Origin: Oscarella lobularis
Taxonomy: Eukaryota; Porifera; Homoscleromorpha; Homosclerophorida; Oscarellidae
Length of the DNA: 64,000 bases
Direction of reading: 5' to 3'
Assembly (NCBI RefSeq): GCF_947507565.1
Contig: NC_089176.1
Location: 1,798,001-1,862,000, forward strand
The translations under genes and the position numbers were made by a program. The notes under the pieces were generated by a model. The model was not told the DNA's origin. It worked only from the letters and a program-made list of their open reading frames with translations, and made no database searches. Below, in pieces: positions 8,184 through 19,721 of this stretch; the first letter of the stretch is position 1, and each line of letters opens with the position of its first letter.

Positions 8184-11100
8184 TTACTGGTTCATTTCCC
8201 GATTCAGAGATTTCATATTGTCTTTCATGTGCTCCATGTCCACGTACACTATCCATGCGACATCTTGATTCACCGAAGACAACGTTTTCAATTCTCTGCA
8301 GGTAGGAGTTGACATACCATCGTATTTTACCCNNNNNNNNNNNNNNNNNNNNNNNNNNNNNNNNNNNNNNNNNNNNNNNNNNNNNNNNNNNNNNNNNNNN
8401 NNNNNNNNNNNNNNNNNNNNNNNNNNNNNNNNNNNNNNNNNNNNNNNNNNNNNNNNNNNNNNNNNNNNNNNNNNNNNNNNNNNNNNNNNNNNNNNNNNNN
8501 NNNNNNNNNNNNNNNNNNNNNNNNNNNNNNNNATCCATGTAAATATACTGACGTCAATTTGAAAAAGTGTTGCAGTTGCGTGGATTTCAGCTTGGGTTGC
8601 CCAAGCTCCTTCTTGTCGTAGCTTTGAAATGTGAGCTTCATATTCCGTGTTGCAGCAGAACATTTCAAAGACAGACTGGTATTCTGCCATGAAATTAACA
8701 ATCTGTAACCGAAGTGCCAAGTGGTGATCTTCGGTTCCAAATGCTGCTTTCGACACTGTTCGAAAGTAGCAGTTTCCGTCTCCTACTATCGATTCTCGCT
8801 TGCGCCCCATTTGAAGCAGAAACGGATTCGGAGACGGTGGAGTAGTGGTCCGGCGTTTCTTTGCAGCCGGTGGTAACGGCACACTTGTGCGGGCACGACT
8901 CGCACGTTTGCTTTTAGGTTTGGGAACAGGGGCTTTTTTAGCCGCTGTCTTAGTCACTTTGACCGCACCAGTATCAATTTTGTCCGTGTCTTTGTCATTG
9001 TCTGCGATCATTTTTTTGCTGTATGTGTGATCGCTATGCTCTTCTTTGTCAATTACTGATTCTTCATTTTCCAGATGTTTAAAAAACTCTTTAATATCAT
9101 CTGGAACAGTATCGTTGCTATTTCCGGCCAACGATTGAAACGTTTTTTCAGTGCGCCTAGCTAGACCATCTAGGCGCTTGTCTTCGTTCAATCGCTGTTT
9201 ATAGCTTTTTGATTTGCTCAAATTAGAAATTCGAGCGTAATCAAAGCCTTGAATTAGGCAATGATTAATATGAAGCACTCTGGAAAATCCCACGTAGGTT
9301 ATTCCAGGTGCAAATTCGCGCTTGCCTATGTCAATAACCGCACGATCTAGTGTGAGACCTTGCGATTTGTGCACGGTGACAGCCCATGCCAATTGAATTG
9401 GTAGCTGTCGCCGCTTGCATGAACTCTTTCTATTGCCCGTTGAACTGGGCTATGTGCGCTCGATTGGGCATATGGGAACGCAGCGTTCTCCGCCCCATGT
9501 CGGGCCGTCGTATTTGTCCATTTGAACAACGACAGCTGTTGGAAGTGCTGGCGGTTTTGCACCGGGTTGGTACAAAATTGCCACTACGTATCCCATCGAT
9601 CCGTTGACCAAGCCCATCTCGGTCCAGAGATTCGATGTGAGCATAACACGCGCGCCTTCGCAAAGACGAACTCGTGCGTAAAGTCCGCCAGCGTCTTCTT
9701 CATTGGCATTTTTCGCCTCGGTGCAGTTGTGATCGGCGTTAATCACAGCCACCGGTTTGTTTGAATTCTTCAAGCAATTGAAGTTGAACTCAGCTACATT
9801 CTCTCTGCACGCAAATAGCCAAACTGCATCGCGGAAAGACGTCTTTACGTCTCCCAGCTGATCGTGCCGTGCAAAGTTACGTGACATATACAGATCGTTC
9901 CAGTCCTCGTACGACGGGCAACCGTCGCGAAGCCTTTGCAAGGCGTCGCGAAACTTTATCTGTAGCTCGTCGTTACCGGACTGGCGAATGATTTTCGTCA
10001 GCTGTACGACAACGTCAAACGTCATATACAGCTGACGGCCTTGATTAGTCGCGGATCCTTCGGTTGCCGCGCTTCGGTACAAAGGAGAGTCACCAACAGG
10101 TGGCAACTGTCCCATGTCTCCGAAAAATATTAGAGATATTCCACCGAACGACTCGCAAGCTCCCTGCGGCAGCGCTTGGCAGAGGCGCCGGTGGATAAGT
10201 GACAGCTGATGCCGTCCCACCATCGACATTTCGTCGATGATCAAATATCGTACGTCTTCGAACCTCTCTTGCAGGTCTCTAAGAGAAGGTCCTTGAACGT
10301 CAGAAAATGACGTCTTCTGCAAAGGAATGCGTAGAAGCGAGTGGAGCGTTTGTCCACCAATATTAAATGCTGCAACACCAGTAGGTGCTGCAAGTATGCA
10401 TTCGCTTCCGAGCATTTCCTTTATGCAATTTATTAGATATGACTTTCCGGTTCCAGCGGAACCGCAAACAATCATTCGAAGCGGCTTGCATTCGAAGCCG
10501 CTTTTTGTCAACTCGTTGTGGCTGCGAACAATATCGTACGCTAATTTCTGATTGCCTTGAAGAAGGCTTGAATCGGCAGCCGCAACGAGATCCTTTTTAG
10601 ATGAAGTGCTTTTTTTACGCGCTTCCGTCACAAATTTTGGAGCCTCTGACAACGGTGGAAACTGCGCAAGTTTTTCCGACCAGTTGTAGTGAGCGAGATC
10701 TCCTTGATTAAACTCGGAATCTCTTGTGTCGTCCTCGTCAAAGTCATCGGCTGAATTGGGAGGACGGCACAATTTCATCCAGTCATCTTGATCTCGGATC
10801 TTTTTCTGCCCAAGATCTTTCTCTTCGTCTTTCTGTGCCTTATTTGGATCTTCCTCTGTCTCTTCAAAAGGCATTTGAATATTGACTATTGATTCAATAT
10901 CTTCCATCAGTTCAATTCTATTGACCAACTTCTTGCTGGCCGTTCGAATGAACTTTTTGAAAGCTTTTGTGGAAGGCAGAGGAATGGTTTCACCGTCTGT
11001 ATCGGTAATCTCATTCTCTGCTTCCTCTTCTTCAATAGTCAAATGGTCCAGCTTACGAAAAGGTTTGAATTTCATCAACTGATAGTAACAGTACTTTTCG

Positions 11101-14100
11101 TACTGTTCCTTGTTTGACTTATTGCAAAGGATTCGCGGGGCTACACGAACGACTACAGACTTGTGTCTGCGCACTGTTTTACCCTTTGCGTTTATATAGT
11201 AGTCAGAGACGTAGTCCAGTAGACAAACGTCTTCAATTTCTACCGGACGTCTCATGTACTCTTCTATTACTGTTGGAAGCGTTGCAGTTCGCCCTGGCTT
11301 TGCAGCCGGATCGACTTCCCGCTTATTCTCTAAAAAGAGCGTTTTGAATTCGCGAGTAGACGTCACCAGCTTTTCGCCCATAATTAGATGGCAAGTTTCC
11401 TGTGCTGAATAGTCGCGCTCGCCAACGGTTTTCATAAGCAATTTGGAAACGACCTTTCGAGCCGGATCAGCCGTTGACATTGTCTCTGTAATCATCTTAA
11501 ACGTTTCCTTCAGCGTTGCTGATTGCGGCTCGCTTTTTGTTGCGTATTTTGCGATATACTTACCGACAGCGTATGGGCTGACGATAACTTGCATGTCAAC
11601 ATTCGCTCGCCAACCTTCCAGCTGGAAGCGATTGTGACTGTTTACGCGAGGATCGTTGCGCTTGTGTTCTATCTCCGCCTCGGTATGTTGCTCCGGCTTT
11701 CCGAAAGGAGAAATTTCCAGTGTCGTTTCTTTTCTCAGCGTTTTTGGAAACCCGAAACGACACACGGACTCTCCAATTAAATTTGTTTTAAGGCAAGTCG
11801 TTTGCTTGCACTCTGTGTGGCGCTCAACAGTGGCTATCAGGCGCTTGTAATCAGCGTCATAATCGCTAATGTCGGCCCACTTTTCATGGCACGGATGATT
11901 GCCTTTCTTTGTTTGCGGCATTTCTCCTTTGCCTTCTTCGTCGAAAGAAGGATTCATTGTCGACACAAGCCAATCGGCAAAGTCGACAATTTCTTGGCCT
12001 TCTTCCCTTAGAATCTCTTTCATTCTCTCTTCGTTTGGTTCATCGTCTTTGCTAAGTTGAAACTCGGGGTAATCCTTTATGGGACGAGTTATCTCTTCGC
12101 AATCAGGAGCATCCCGAATCCAACCGACGCCGTGCATGTGAGCACTGCCACGATGCTGGTATTCTATGCGAGCCCAATAGTCTGTAAAGCAGTAGACGTT
12201 TGCCATAATATTATGCAAATAGTCAGTGGCTCGTTTAGTAAATAGCCAATCGGCTAGCATGGGATTGCTGTTCAGAGTTTCGTTTCGATCTCTATACTCT
12301 GCATGCAATTCCTCTGCCGTTTTATCCGGACTATAATGCGCTGCCAAATTGAAAAACTCGGGCCAATGCAAATCAGCTGCGCTCAGAGTAAAAAAGCAGC
12401 TTGGCGAACCGAGCTTTTCCATCATAGCAAAAAGATTTTTCTTCTGCATGTTCCAATACTGTTTTGTACCGTGCAGACTTTTGCCAAAGTGGACAACTTT
12501 GTTAGCAAAATGAGGAATTTTCTCCGACGTTTTTGTCATCTCTCGGAGTTCCTCAACGGTGAGGGCTGCATCGCTCGGATTTTGTTTGACAAAAACCCGA
12601 GCTGTTTCTAACGCCCGCCACCTCATCATGGTATTCAGAGCAAAATACCTGAAACGCGGATGCCGAGCAAAACGCCCGTCTTTATACCGCATTATGTGTT
12701 TCAGGTATTCGCCCAACGTAACAGACCTTAATCGGGGACTACGGAAGTCTCCTGCTCCCGTTGGAAATAACGCCGGAAAGGCTTGCGTAAAGTAGCCTTC
12801 CGTCGTAAACTCACTAATAGGATTACTACCGTATGTGGGCCAGCTCATATGGTCCTGCTGGTCACCATTTTCCTTGGAGCTATCTCCTTTCTCTTCCACC
12901 TGTTCATCGGCAGACTTGTTTCCAAGACTGTCGATAAACTTATCAAGCTTTTGTCTTTCTGTTAGGTTTAATGCTGCGGAAGGCAAGACAGAATGCGAAA
13001 AGTGGACTGCATCGTCCTCCTCTTCATTCGTGTCTTCTTGTTCTTTTGCCTCGTCAGCATTAGCACCAACAGGAGAAATATCTTCAAAGGAGGCATCTTC
13101 ATTATCCGCTCTAATCACATGAAGATCTTCAAGTTCTCCATCTTCAGGAAGAGCTTCTAATGCCTCGGAATCTATCTCTATGTTCTCGTAATACTTGTTG
13201 TTTCTTTTCAAGTTTACGAGTGCCTCGAGAACTCGTTGTCGCCTTACGCGGAAGTCATTCACCTTACCGGAATTGCGCGTCTGGCGAACAACGACCATTC
13301 CCAAATTACTCTTTGTTCTAGGCAGACGGGTCAAAACCGACTGCACATTTTGGGGCAAATTTAGCACGTGACCGCGGTATCCAAATTGCCGTCCGGCCGG
13401 CAATCTGAAAATGTGCATCATAGGTGCAATTTGCGCTATGAGCATTTCTTCGACAACTGATAAATCCTTAAGAGGCGGTGGAACACGCCCAGGATTCATG
13501 TTGTTGTCGGATGTAAGAAGGCCTACCCAACCGTTTCCTTGGTCAGTTGTGCACTGCTTGCACATTTGTGTGCTGTACTTTACGTCCAAAGTGGGCCACG
13601 ACTCCTCGCACGAAACACACGTATGGAAGGTTAGACCTTCCATGCGTTTGTGAAATGTGTCTAAGCGAGGATAATGTGCAGATGCAAATTCATCTTGCGT
13701 CGCCCACTCTTTCCAAAAAGGGACCCTTTCCTCGCCCATTTCACCTGATTTTTCACGAAGAGCAGCTTCCTGCCTCTTTCGTCGCTTTCTTTGCGCTTCC
13801 ATATCGTTTCGAAACTGCTTTTCATTCGCAGTCACTTCTCGTCTTTTAGCCGACTTGCGCTTTGAATCAGCTAAAAGACGCTTTTGGCGTTCTTCCGGCC
13901 TTTCATTTTCTCTTCGAAGAGACTTGACCATAGCGCCACGTGACAGACGCTCTTTGCGCTCTTCTGGCGTTTCATTATCTCTTTGAAGAGACTTGCTAAT
14001 GGCGTCACGTGACAGACGCTCTTTGCGTTCTTCCGGCATTTCATTATCTCTTTGGACGGAATTTCTAGCCGCGTTACGCGACAGGCGCTCTTGGCGTTCT

Positions 14101-14375
14101 TCTGGCGTTTCTGCTCTTCGTTCTGCCTGGTGGCTTTCGACGTCCTTCCTTCTGCGAGCCAATGTCTCCTCGACACTTTCGGAAGACCTCTTCCGACGTA
14201 TTCTAAAGAGAGCATTGCATTTTTCGGACTCGTTCTGCGCGTCAGACTGATTTAGACGATGAGTTCGCCTTCGTTCGCGAGCGAGTCGCCTTTGTCTTGA
14301 ACAGGGGGATTCCCCTGAAGTGCCTTCGTATTTGTGCGACTTTTCATTCGTAAGCGGCAGCAAAGCCTGCCGCAT
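8184..14375 (-). CDS. Helitron RepHel with OTU protease (one in-frame stop)
   Basis: The rolling-circle transposon protein that nicks, unwinds and transfers one DNA strand. Residues 1-200 are basic, with 23-residue repeats ([12 protein letters not shown]). Residues 235-430 are a Cys-rich plus DUF6570-like region. Residues 500-960 are the Helitron Rep domain: [15 protein letters not shown] holds the H-x-H metal site (about 746), and [10 protein letters not shown] (about 935) holds the paired catalytic tyrosines. From about 1290 there is a PIF1-type SF1 helicase: CGSAGTGKS (Walker A), [11 protein letters not shown] (Walker B), and after the stop [19 protein letters not shown] single TAG at 9450-9452 interrupts this otherwise open frame. 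Beyond it comes an OTU-type cysteine protease, [15 protein letters not shown], with D-G-N-C. The assembly gap 8333-8532 falls inside the OTU part. No introns are needed. Confidence 0.93.
8333..8532. other. Assembly gap (200 N)
   Basis: Exactly 200 undetermined bases inside the OTU domain. The round number suggests a placeholder of unknown true size, so frame continuity across it cannot be judged. Confidence 0.99.
13880..14120 (-). repeat. 69-bp coding tandem repeat in the Helitron N-terminus
   Basis: About four units that translate to variants of [12 protein letters not shown] followed by 11 residues. Basic PEER-type repeats like this occur at the N-terminus of several Helitron-related proteins. 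Confidence 0.75.
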
Positions 14376-14698
14376 TGAAGAGTCGCATGCATTATTTGCC
14401 GAATAAGCAAAAAAATCGGCGCGTGCCCACTCAAAGTGGGCGCGACGACCGATATCCCGTGAGCTGATTCAACCGCAAACGCATCATCAACGCGGAGCGG
14501 GATCAAGCCCACGCGATCGTTCGCAGTTCGCGAAGCGATCGATTTGATGGTATCTTCATCGGAGAGAGGAGGAGAAAAGCTGGTGTCATTCATTGAGAAG
14601 CTGTGTGACGTCACAATGTAGAGGAGTTCGATGTTGCAAATTACAACGGCCCAGCCATCTCTATTTTCTATCTATGGTGCAGCTACGGCTCTTTGATA
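14376..14698. other. Helitron 5' flank, non-coding
   Basis: Presumed leader and left-terminal region of the Helitron (upstream in minus sense). It contains several short GC-rich inverted repeats (for example CCCACTCAAAGTGGG near 14430) but no recognised terminus or gene. Confidence 0.4.
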
Positions 14699-14805
14699 AT
14701 CGATCCTTCGGATCGCTTTTCGAGCGATCCTTCGGATGGCTTTTCGAGCGATCCTTTGGATCGCTTTTCGAGCGATCCTTCGGATCGCTTTTTGAGCGTT
14801 GTTTT
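14699..14805. repeat. 24-bp tandem repeat of small hairpins
   Basis: Four to five copies of CGATCCTTCGGATCGCTTTT then CGAG. Each unit carries a perfect hairpin (CGATCC-TTC-GGATCG). The copies differ by one or two substitutions. Confidence 0.85.
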
Positions 14806-15111
14806 CGATAGGTCCATTGATCCGGGTGTTCGACTGGCCGGCTGCGTCACAGACACGGTTTTGATTGTGACGTCAGAGCGTGACAATCAAAACTGTCGTT
14901 TCGGTTTCTCAGGGCATTTATGACACGGAAAATAGAACAGATAAATTGGAAATAAGGGTTTCTAAGCATTTTTTCCGTTTATGAAAGAAAAAACGCTTTA
15001 TCCGCGCCGAAAATCGCCTTTTTTGGGGCACCGTTTTGGGCCCTATGTCGCGCATGCGCTTTACAAAGTAAGGGTTTTTCTTATGTGACGTCACAATACC
15101 GAGCGTGACGA

Positions 15112-15137
15112 ACAGACATACAGACAGACAGACAGAC
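15112..15137. repeat. CAGA microsatellite
   Basis: A short run of about five or six imperfect CAGA units. Confidence 0.8.
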
Positions 15138-15239
15138 ACTTCCGGCCTTGAGATCACGTTTGAGAGAGCCTCCCACCGCCGTTATACGGGCTCCACCCGT
15201 ACAACTAAGGTGGTCCGCTCCATTAGTCTCTCGAGCTGC

Positions 15240-16060
15240 GAGAACCAACATACATCACCGGGAAACTGAATAGGAAAAATATATTTTATCTTTTTATGAA
15301 GAAGAAACAAACCGACGAGGCAAGCCAAGACCATTGCTGTTTGCATCTCAAAATTAATGAAGGCATCACTCAGCCCGATATTGAGTAATATGAAAAATAG
15401 CCGAAATGTGAAGACCATAATATATGAGAAAACGAAGGAAATCGCAACCGTTTTATGGAAAATGATGAAATTATATGGGCCTGTAGCCATCCATCACTCT
15501 TTGACATCCCAGACAAGAAAAAGAGCCGAAGAAGACTTCAAAGATGGAGCAGTCAATACTGTAATAGCGACAATAGGATTTGGAATGGTTGGTGTGTCGC
15601 TAACATAACAAAAAAATTCATTCAAATTTTGCTTAGAGCATTGACATCCCCGACGTTTGATCTTTTACGGAATCCCTGAAAGCATCTCTCAACTATTTCA
15701 GGTACAGACGACTCTGGTATGCACATGACATAAGAGGAACATTTGCAGATGTTCGGCAGAGCCGGTCGGGATGAACATTCCTTTCTACTCTACAGCCTTA
15801 AAAGTCTTCAGGGTCGAGACGTACGCGAAACAAAATGCATAAGGAAGAAGTTTCTACATTCCCTCAACTCTACGTACACTGAAGACGAGCAAGAAGACGA
15901 CAGCTGCTGTAGTCACTGTGACTACACTTCCGCCGATCCAAATGGCTTCTTTACGTTTGAAAAGAGCCTGATCAGGGACAGCTTCGAAAAAGAAAATTTC
16001 AGTTCCTAAGAGAGCAATTACGGTACAAATTAAGGTTAATTTCAGCCTCTTTGACAGCAC
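15240..16060 (+). pseudogene. RecQ-type helicase fragment (second copy)
   Basis: The C-terminal half of a RecQ-family DNA helicase, homologous to the minus-strand gene at 19722-21350. In order: LNRKNIFYLFMKKK (about 15260), a helicase-C stretch with AIHHSLTSQTRKRAEEDFKD and TIGFGMVG (motif V, about 15580), an apparent short intron, MFGRAGRDE (motif VI, 15746-15772), CIRKKFLHSLNST, and a C-x2-C segment ending DPNGFF. The same order and the same NGFF/NKFF ending occur in the other copy. Motifs 0 to III are missing. Its flank towards 16100 meets a truncated gypsy element. It has no visible inverted repeats. It is probably a second, older copy of the DUF6589/RecQ transposon. Confidence 0.8.
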
Positions 16061-16384
16061 TTATTTAAATTCCGAAGACGACTTGCAAAACTTTCCCGGA
16101 GTTCAAGATTGGTATGTGAGCGACCTCTTCAGAATGCTTTTGCCGTGGATAGGAGAGCGACACACGATACCTTTACAAGATTGTACTAATACATGAGGAT
16201 CATCCCAATTCGAAGTGCCAGAGATTATTTGTAAATAACTAAGAAGACAGTCACGGTCACTCTCCTTCGTCACCCTTGCTGACGACGTCGTCGTCATCGT
16301 CGTCAACAGAAAGCTCGCTTCGTTTCGTAAGTAGAAAACTTTTGAGCCATCCCTTCTCTTTCTTCCTTCGTAAGACCTCGTTAC

Positions 16385-16539
16385 GCGTAGTAGACTGGAC
16401 GGCCTTGTTGAAGCATAGTCACTCCGAGTCCATCTTGAGAGGCGTCGCACTGTAGTGTAATCGGCTTTTTGGCGTCGTAGTAGGCAAGAACCGGTGCTTC
16501 CGTAACCAACTTTTTCACCTCTTCAAAGGATTTTGTGTG
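16385..16539 (-). pseudogene. Gypsy A: RNase H region, distal part
   Basis: Minus-strand frame with FEEVKKLVTEAPVLAYYDAK and ITLQCDASQDGLGV, the start of the RNase H domain of a gypsy element, ending in RPVYYA. It continues the reverse transcriptase at 21564-22640, from which it is separated by the 5.0 kb transposon. The rest of pol (the remainder of RNase H and the integrase) is absent. Confidence 0.85.
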
Positions 16540-16548
16540 GTCCGCCGT

Positions 16549-16712
16549 TAGCCTCGCAAGCCAGTCCCTTCTCCCTGATCTCCCGTATAACACGGTAGGG
16601 GAGAAGGGCCTGGTACCACTCGTCTGCGTCATGGGCAGGGTGTGGCCCACTGTGTCTGGATTACAATAACTTAGTTAGTCGCCGATGACATCACACGCGC
16701 GTACGTTAGAAG
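16549..16712 (+). repeat. Left terminal inverted repeat
   Basis: Matches the complement of 21372-21554, except for about 19 extra bases in the right copy near 21448. It includes CTCGTCTGCGTCATGG, shared with the MITE at 1371-1958. Confidence 0.92.
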
Positions 16713-16837
16713 TAGCTATGGAGTCCCGCGGAGAACGATCGCAGTGCACTGTACGACTTTTGTGTGCTTTATTGGCCACAAATTAACGCATTTTTTGTGA
16801 TCAGTACAGTTTCGGCAGCGTTGACGACGCAGTTCCC

Positions 16838-19393
16838 ATGTCTGACCTGCATCGAGCAATCCGCTTTTCGTCAAGTCTTAGTGATCGGGAAGCAGCTGTT
16901 ATAGTACAGCAGGCCTTTCCCGGCATCGAAAGAACGGAAGAGCGGAAACGAGTACTACTACTCTGGAATAGCTGAGAATGGCCCCAAATGCCAAGGTAGT
17001 TTTGTAGGACGTGTAGTTTTGACCTTTGGCATTTTGTTTTTACAGTACTGGACTGGGCTAAGCTGACGGCAGCTCTGACTGACGAGGTTGAAAGCGTTGT
17101 CCGAGCCTTCCGCGGAAGAGATCGCTGCCCCTTTCCTTCGACTGGGCGGCATACCAGGCTGAACTGCTTGAGTACTGCCCAAAGCTTTACAACCTAATTG
17201 AAGCACTTATTTTGCCACCTGTTCGTTACGGAAAAGACCTGGAGGGCAGCGACACTTCAGATAGCGTTTTCCACATTCTGTCTCTGTTGCTGAAAAATCG
17301 ATGCCAGCGTTTCTCTCAACTGCCTGCCTTGACTTCCCTGATGCTGATCGGGAAAGGTAGCAGTCGTCAGGTGTCCAAAATTTCTTAAAAATCTGTCGTT
17401 TGCTAACCCCATTTACTGCAGGTTATAAACGACCTTAACATAATAGGAGTCGCTAACTCATACACTCAGTCCTGGAGGTGTCTGAAGGAGATGGCGAAAG
17501 ATACAAAGGCCAAGGTCAGCGAAATAACTGGCCCTATCATATGGGCATAGGACAACCTAAACATTACTAAAAGAGTTCGACATGAACGGGCAGGTAAATA
17601 TTTGATTCGCCGCATTATTATTCGACCTTAGTTGACTTTCAGCGCATCATCTTGACATGTGGAACATGACCACCCGTCTCGTCATTCATATTGAGAACGT
17701 TGATCCAATAGTAGCAGTCGAACAGAACGTTAGTACAATCCATATAGTACAATCCATAACTAAACCCAACATTGTACCTTACCGATTTAGAGGCCTCTTC
17801 AAACTCAACTTGACGTTAGTGACATTGTACCACGTGACTCTGACAAACAGGAATTGACCCTGGCAGGGATTCAGTACATTATGCGTTTCATGTGCCATAA
17901 TTTTCCATCGCTCACTCATCTTCTCTCCTGCTGTCCGACGTTGTCTCCTTTCAAGTTGCCACGCAAAGCCAGAGTGCAGGCACTTGAAATCGTAGACGCA
18001 AACGAAGGAAGAAAAGATGAGAATATTCGGGTGTTAGAGAGTTTGGTGGCTGACCTTGGGAAGGATGACTCTAGTCCAGTAGTACGTTTCTACCCTGACT
18101 GTCTCAGCAGTATTGTCTGAATCTGAACTAGGTTGTTTGTGGTGATCAACTCACCTGTAAGAACATCCGTGGGGCAAAACGTCTTCGTCTTCCCGAAGAA
18201 AATGATCTGAAATCTCTTCAATGGGCAAAAGAGTCTCCTGGTAGAACATAGATGCAAAGTAGGGCAAAGAACCAATAGTATTTATAGGCGACTTTCATTT
18301 CACGTGGGAGTGCCTTGCTTTGAGTCTTCAAACGCTGTGGGGATCCGCACAATGTGAAGGAACAATTTCATACACTTCAAAGAACTTCTTGACCTAACAA
18401 TGGTTGACAAGACAGGAAAGAAGTTCCAGCCATCAGACGAATTTTTTATTCAGGTTGGCAACATGCTCAGCTGTTAGTGACACTGCCACGTTTTACCTGT
18501 AGGTTTTTCACGTCCATCTGCAGTTTGCAAGATATTAGAAGTAGATGACAAGGGCAGCAACATCGTCGGGCCAGTATCTCAGGAATGGCTCCGTGAAAAA
18601 GCTGAAGTCGTATTCAAACGTACGTTCGCCATACGCGACCCTCCTTTCCCTAATGCAGCGGCCGACGACGAAGTGTACGCGTACCATCGATGCCTACTGC
18701 ACATGGGATTCTTATACATTCATTTACGCGAGTGCATCAAATATGAAAATGGCCCCGGAATAATTCGCATGTGGAGATATTGGCTGCTGCATTTTCTCGG
18801 CGGTGGAAAGCACAACTATGCAGTAGAGGCGGCAAATTTCTTAGCAAATATGGCGGCAGACTGGTCTCCTGAGACCGTATACATCAACACTCACCATAGA
18901 ACCGTGAATATGGTCGGTCAACCAGGCCATGGAAAACCCATCGATCAACTTGTCGAACATTACAATCTGTGAGTATTACAGTAGGTGTTACGTATTAATC
19001 ATTCTCTCATACCGTCTGTCAGACAGATTAAGAACGCCGTTCGCTGCAGTGGGTCAAATCTTACCAAAAATCACGTAGCTCTTGTCTCGCAAGTCGCCTT
19101 CGTCCTTATGGATGCTGTAAAAAAGATGGACAATGTTTTTGGGTCATCAAAGATGTCTTCACATACTATGCGGCAATGCAGTGACGACGTCAAAAAGATG
19201 TGCGCAGTTTTGATTGAGAAAAGATTGGTTGTAGAGAGGGAAGGCCGTCGTATGATAAAAGGGGAATTCAAAGACCCTCGGCGCGCGGGAATTATGAAAA
19301 TAGAGACCGGATAGCTGGCCGACTTTTTAAAGAAATCGTCCAAAATCTGTGATTCAGATATTGAATTAGACCGGTCTGAACTTGAAGACAGGG
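16838..19393 (+). pseudogene. DUF6589-type transposon protein (spliced, decayed)
   Basis: A multi-exon gene whose pieces follow the conserved order of the DUF6589 family, found mainly in fungi, cnidarians and sponges. ATG is at 16838 (MSDLHRAIRFSSSLSDREAA). Then come a helical exon (YCPKLYNLIEALILPPVRYG, LLLKNRCQRFSQL, about 17150-17310), IGVANSYTQSWRCLKEMAK (17450), ITGPIIWA and DNLNITKRVRHERA (17535), IHIENVDP, VVCGDQLTCKNIRGAKRLR (18135, the family GDQLT motif), GDFHFTWECLAL, and HRCLLHMGFLYIHLRECIK with HNYAVEAANFLANM and GQPGHGKPIDQLVEHYNL (18680-18970). SGSNLTKNHVA follows after another intron. In-frame stops (after IIWA, in the GDFHFTWE exon, and at 19312) suggest it is inactive. The family is thought to be transposon-borne; a transposase role is inference. 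Confidence 0.85.
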
Positions 19394-19721
19394 TGAGTAG
19401 CGTCGCTGACTTACCATTGTAAACATGAGTTTGTGACATCAGCAAGAGGAGATGTGTCCGCAGGGTAAATGTCATGCTCTTTTTTGTACGTGCTTAGAAC
19501 CTGGAACAGTGACGACGCAAAGCGTGGCTGTAAATGTGGAATAACCCTTTTGACGTCAGACAATGTCGCGACTCTTTCAGCGACAGACATGATATATTGT
19601 AGAAGAGCGTTGCTCGCCACGGCTTCCGATCCAATACAGGTCATCCCAGCAAGCTGCGCTTGCTGCCTTCTCCACGACACTAGCATGTGTGACAGAATTG
19701 GACACAGGTTTGTCTAAAATT

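Noticed and set aside
8119..8740. Several open frames running through the assembly gap
   Set aside because: Their length comes from undetermined bases. Only the frame continuous with the Helitron OTU domain has supporting motifs.
10327..14255. Many plus-strand open frames of 60-110 residues
   Set aside because: They lie opposite the long Helitron reading frame and have no motif or splice pattern of their own.
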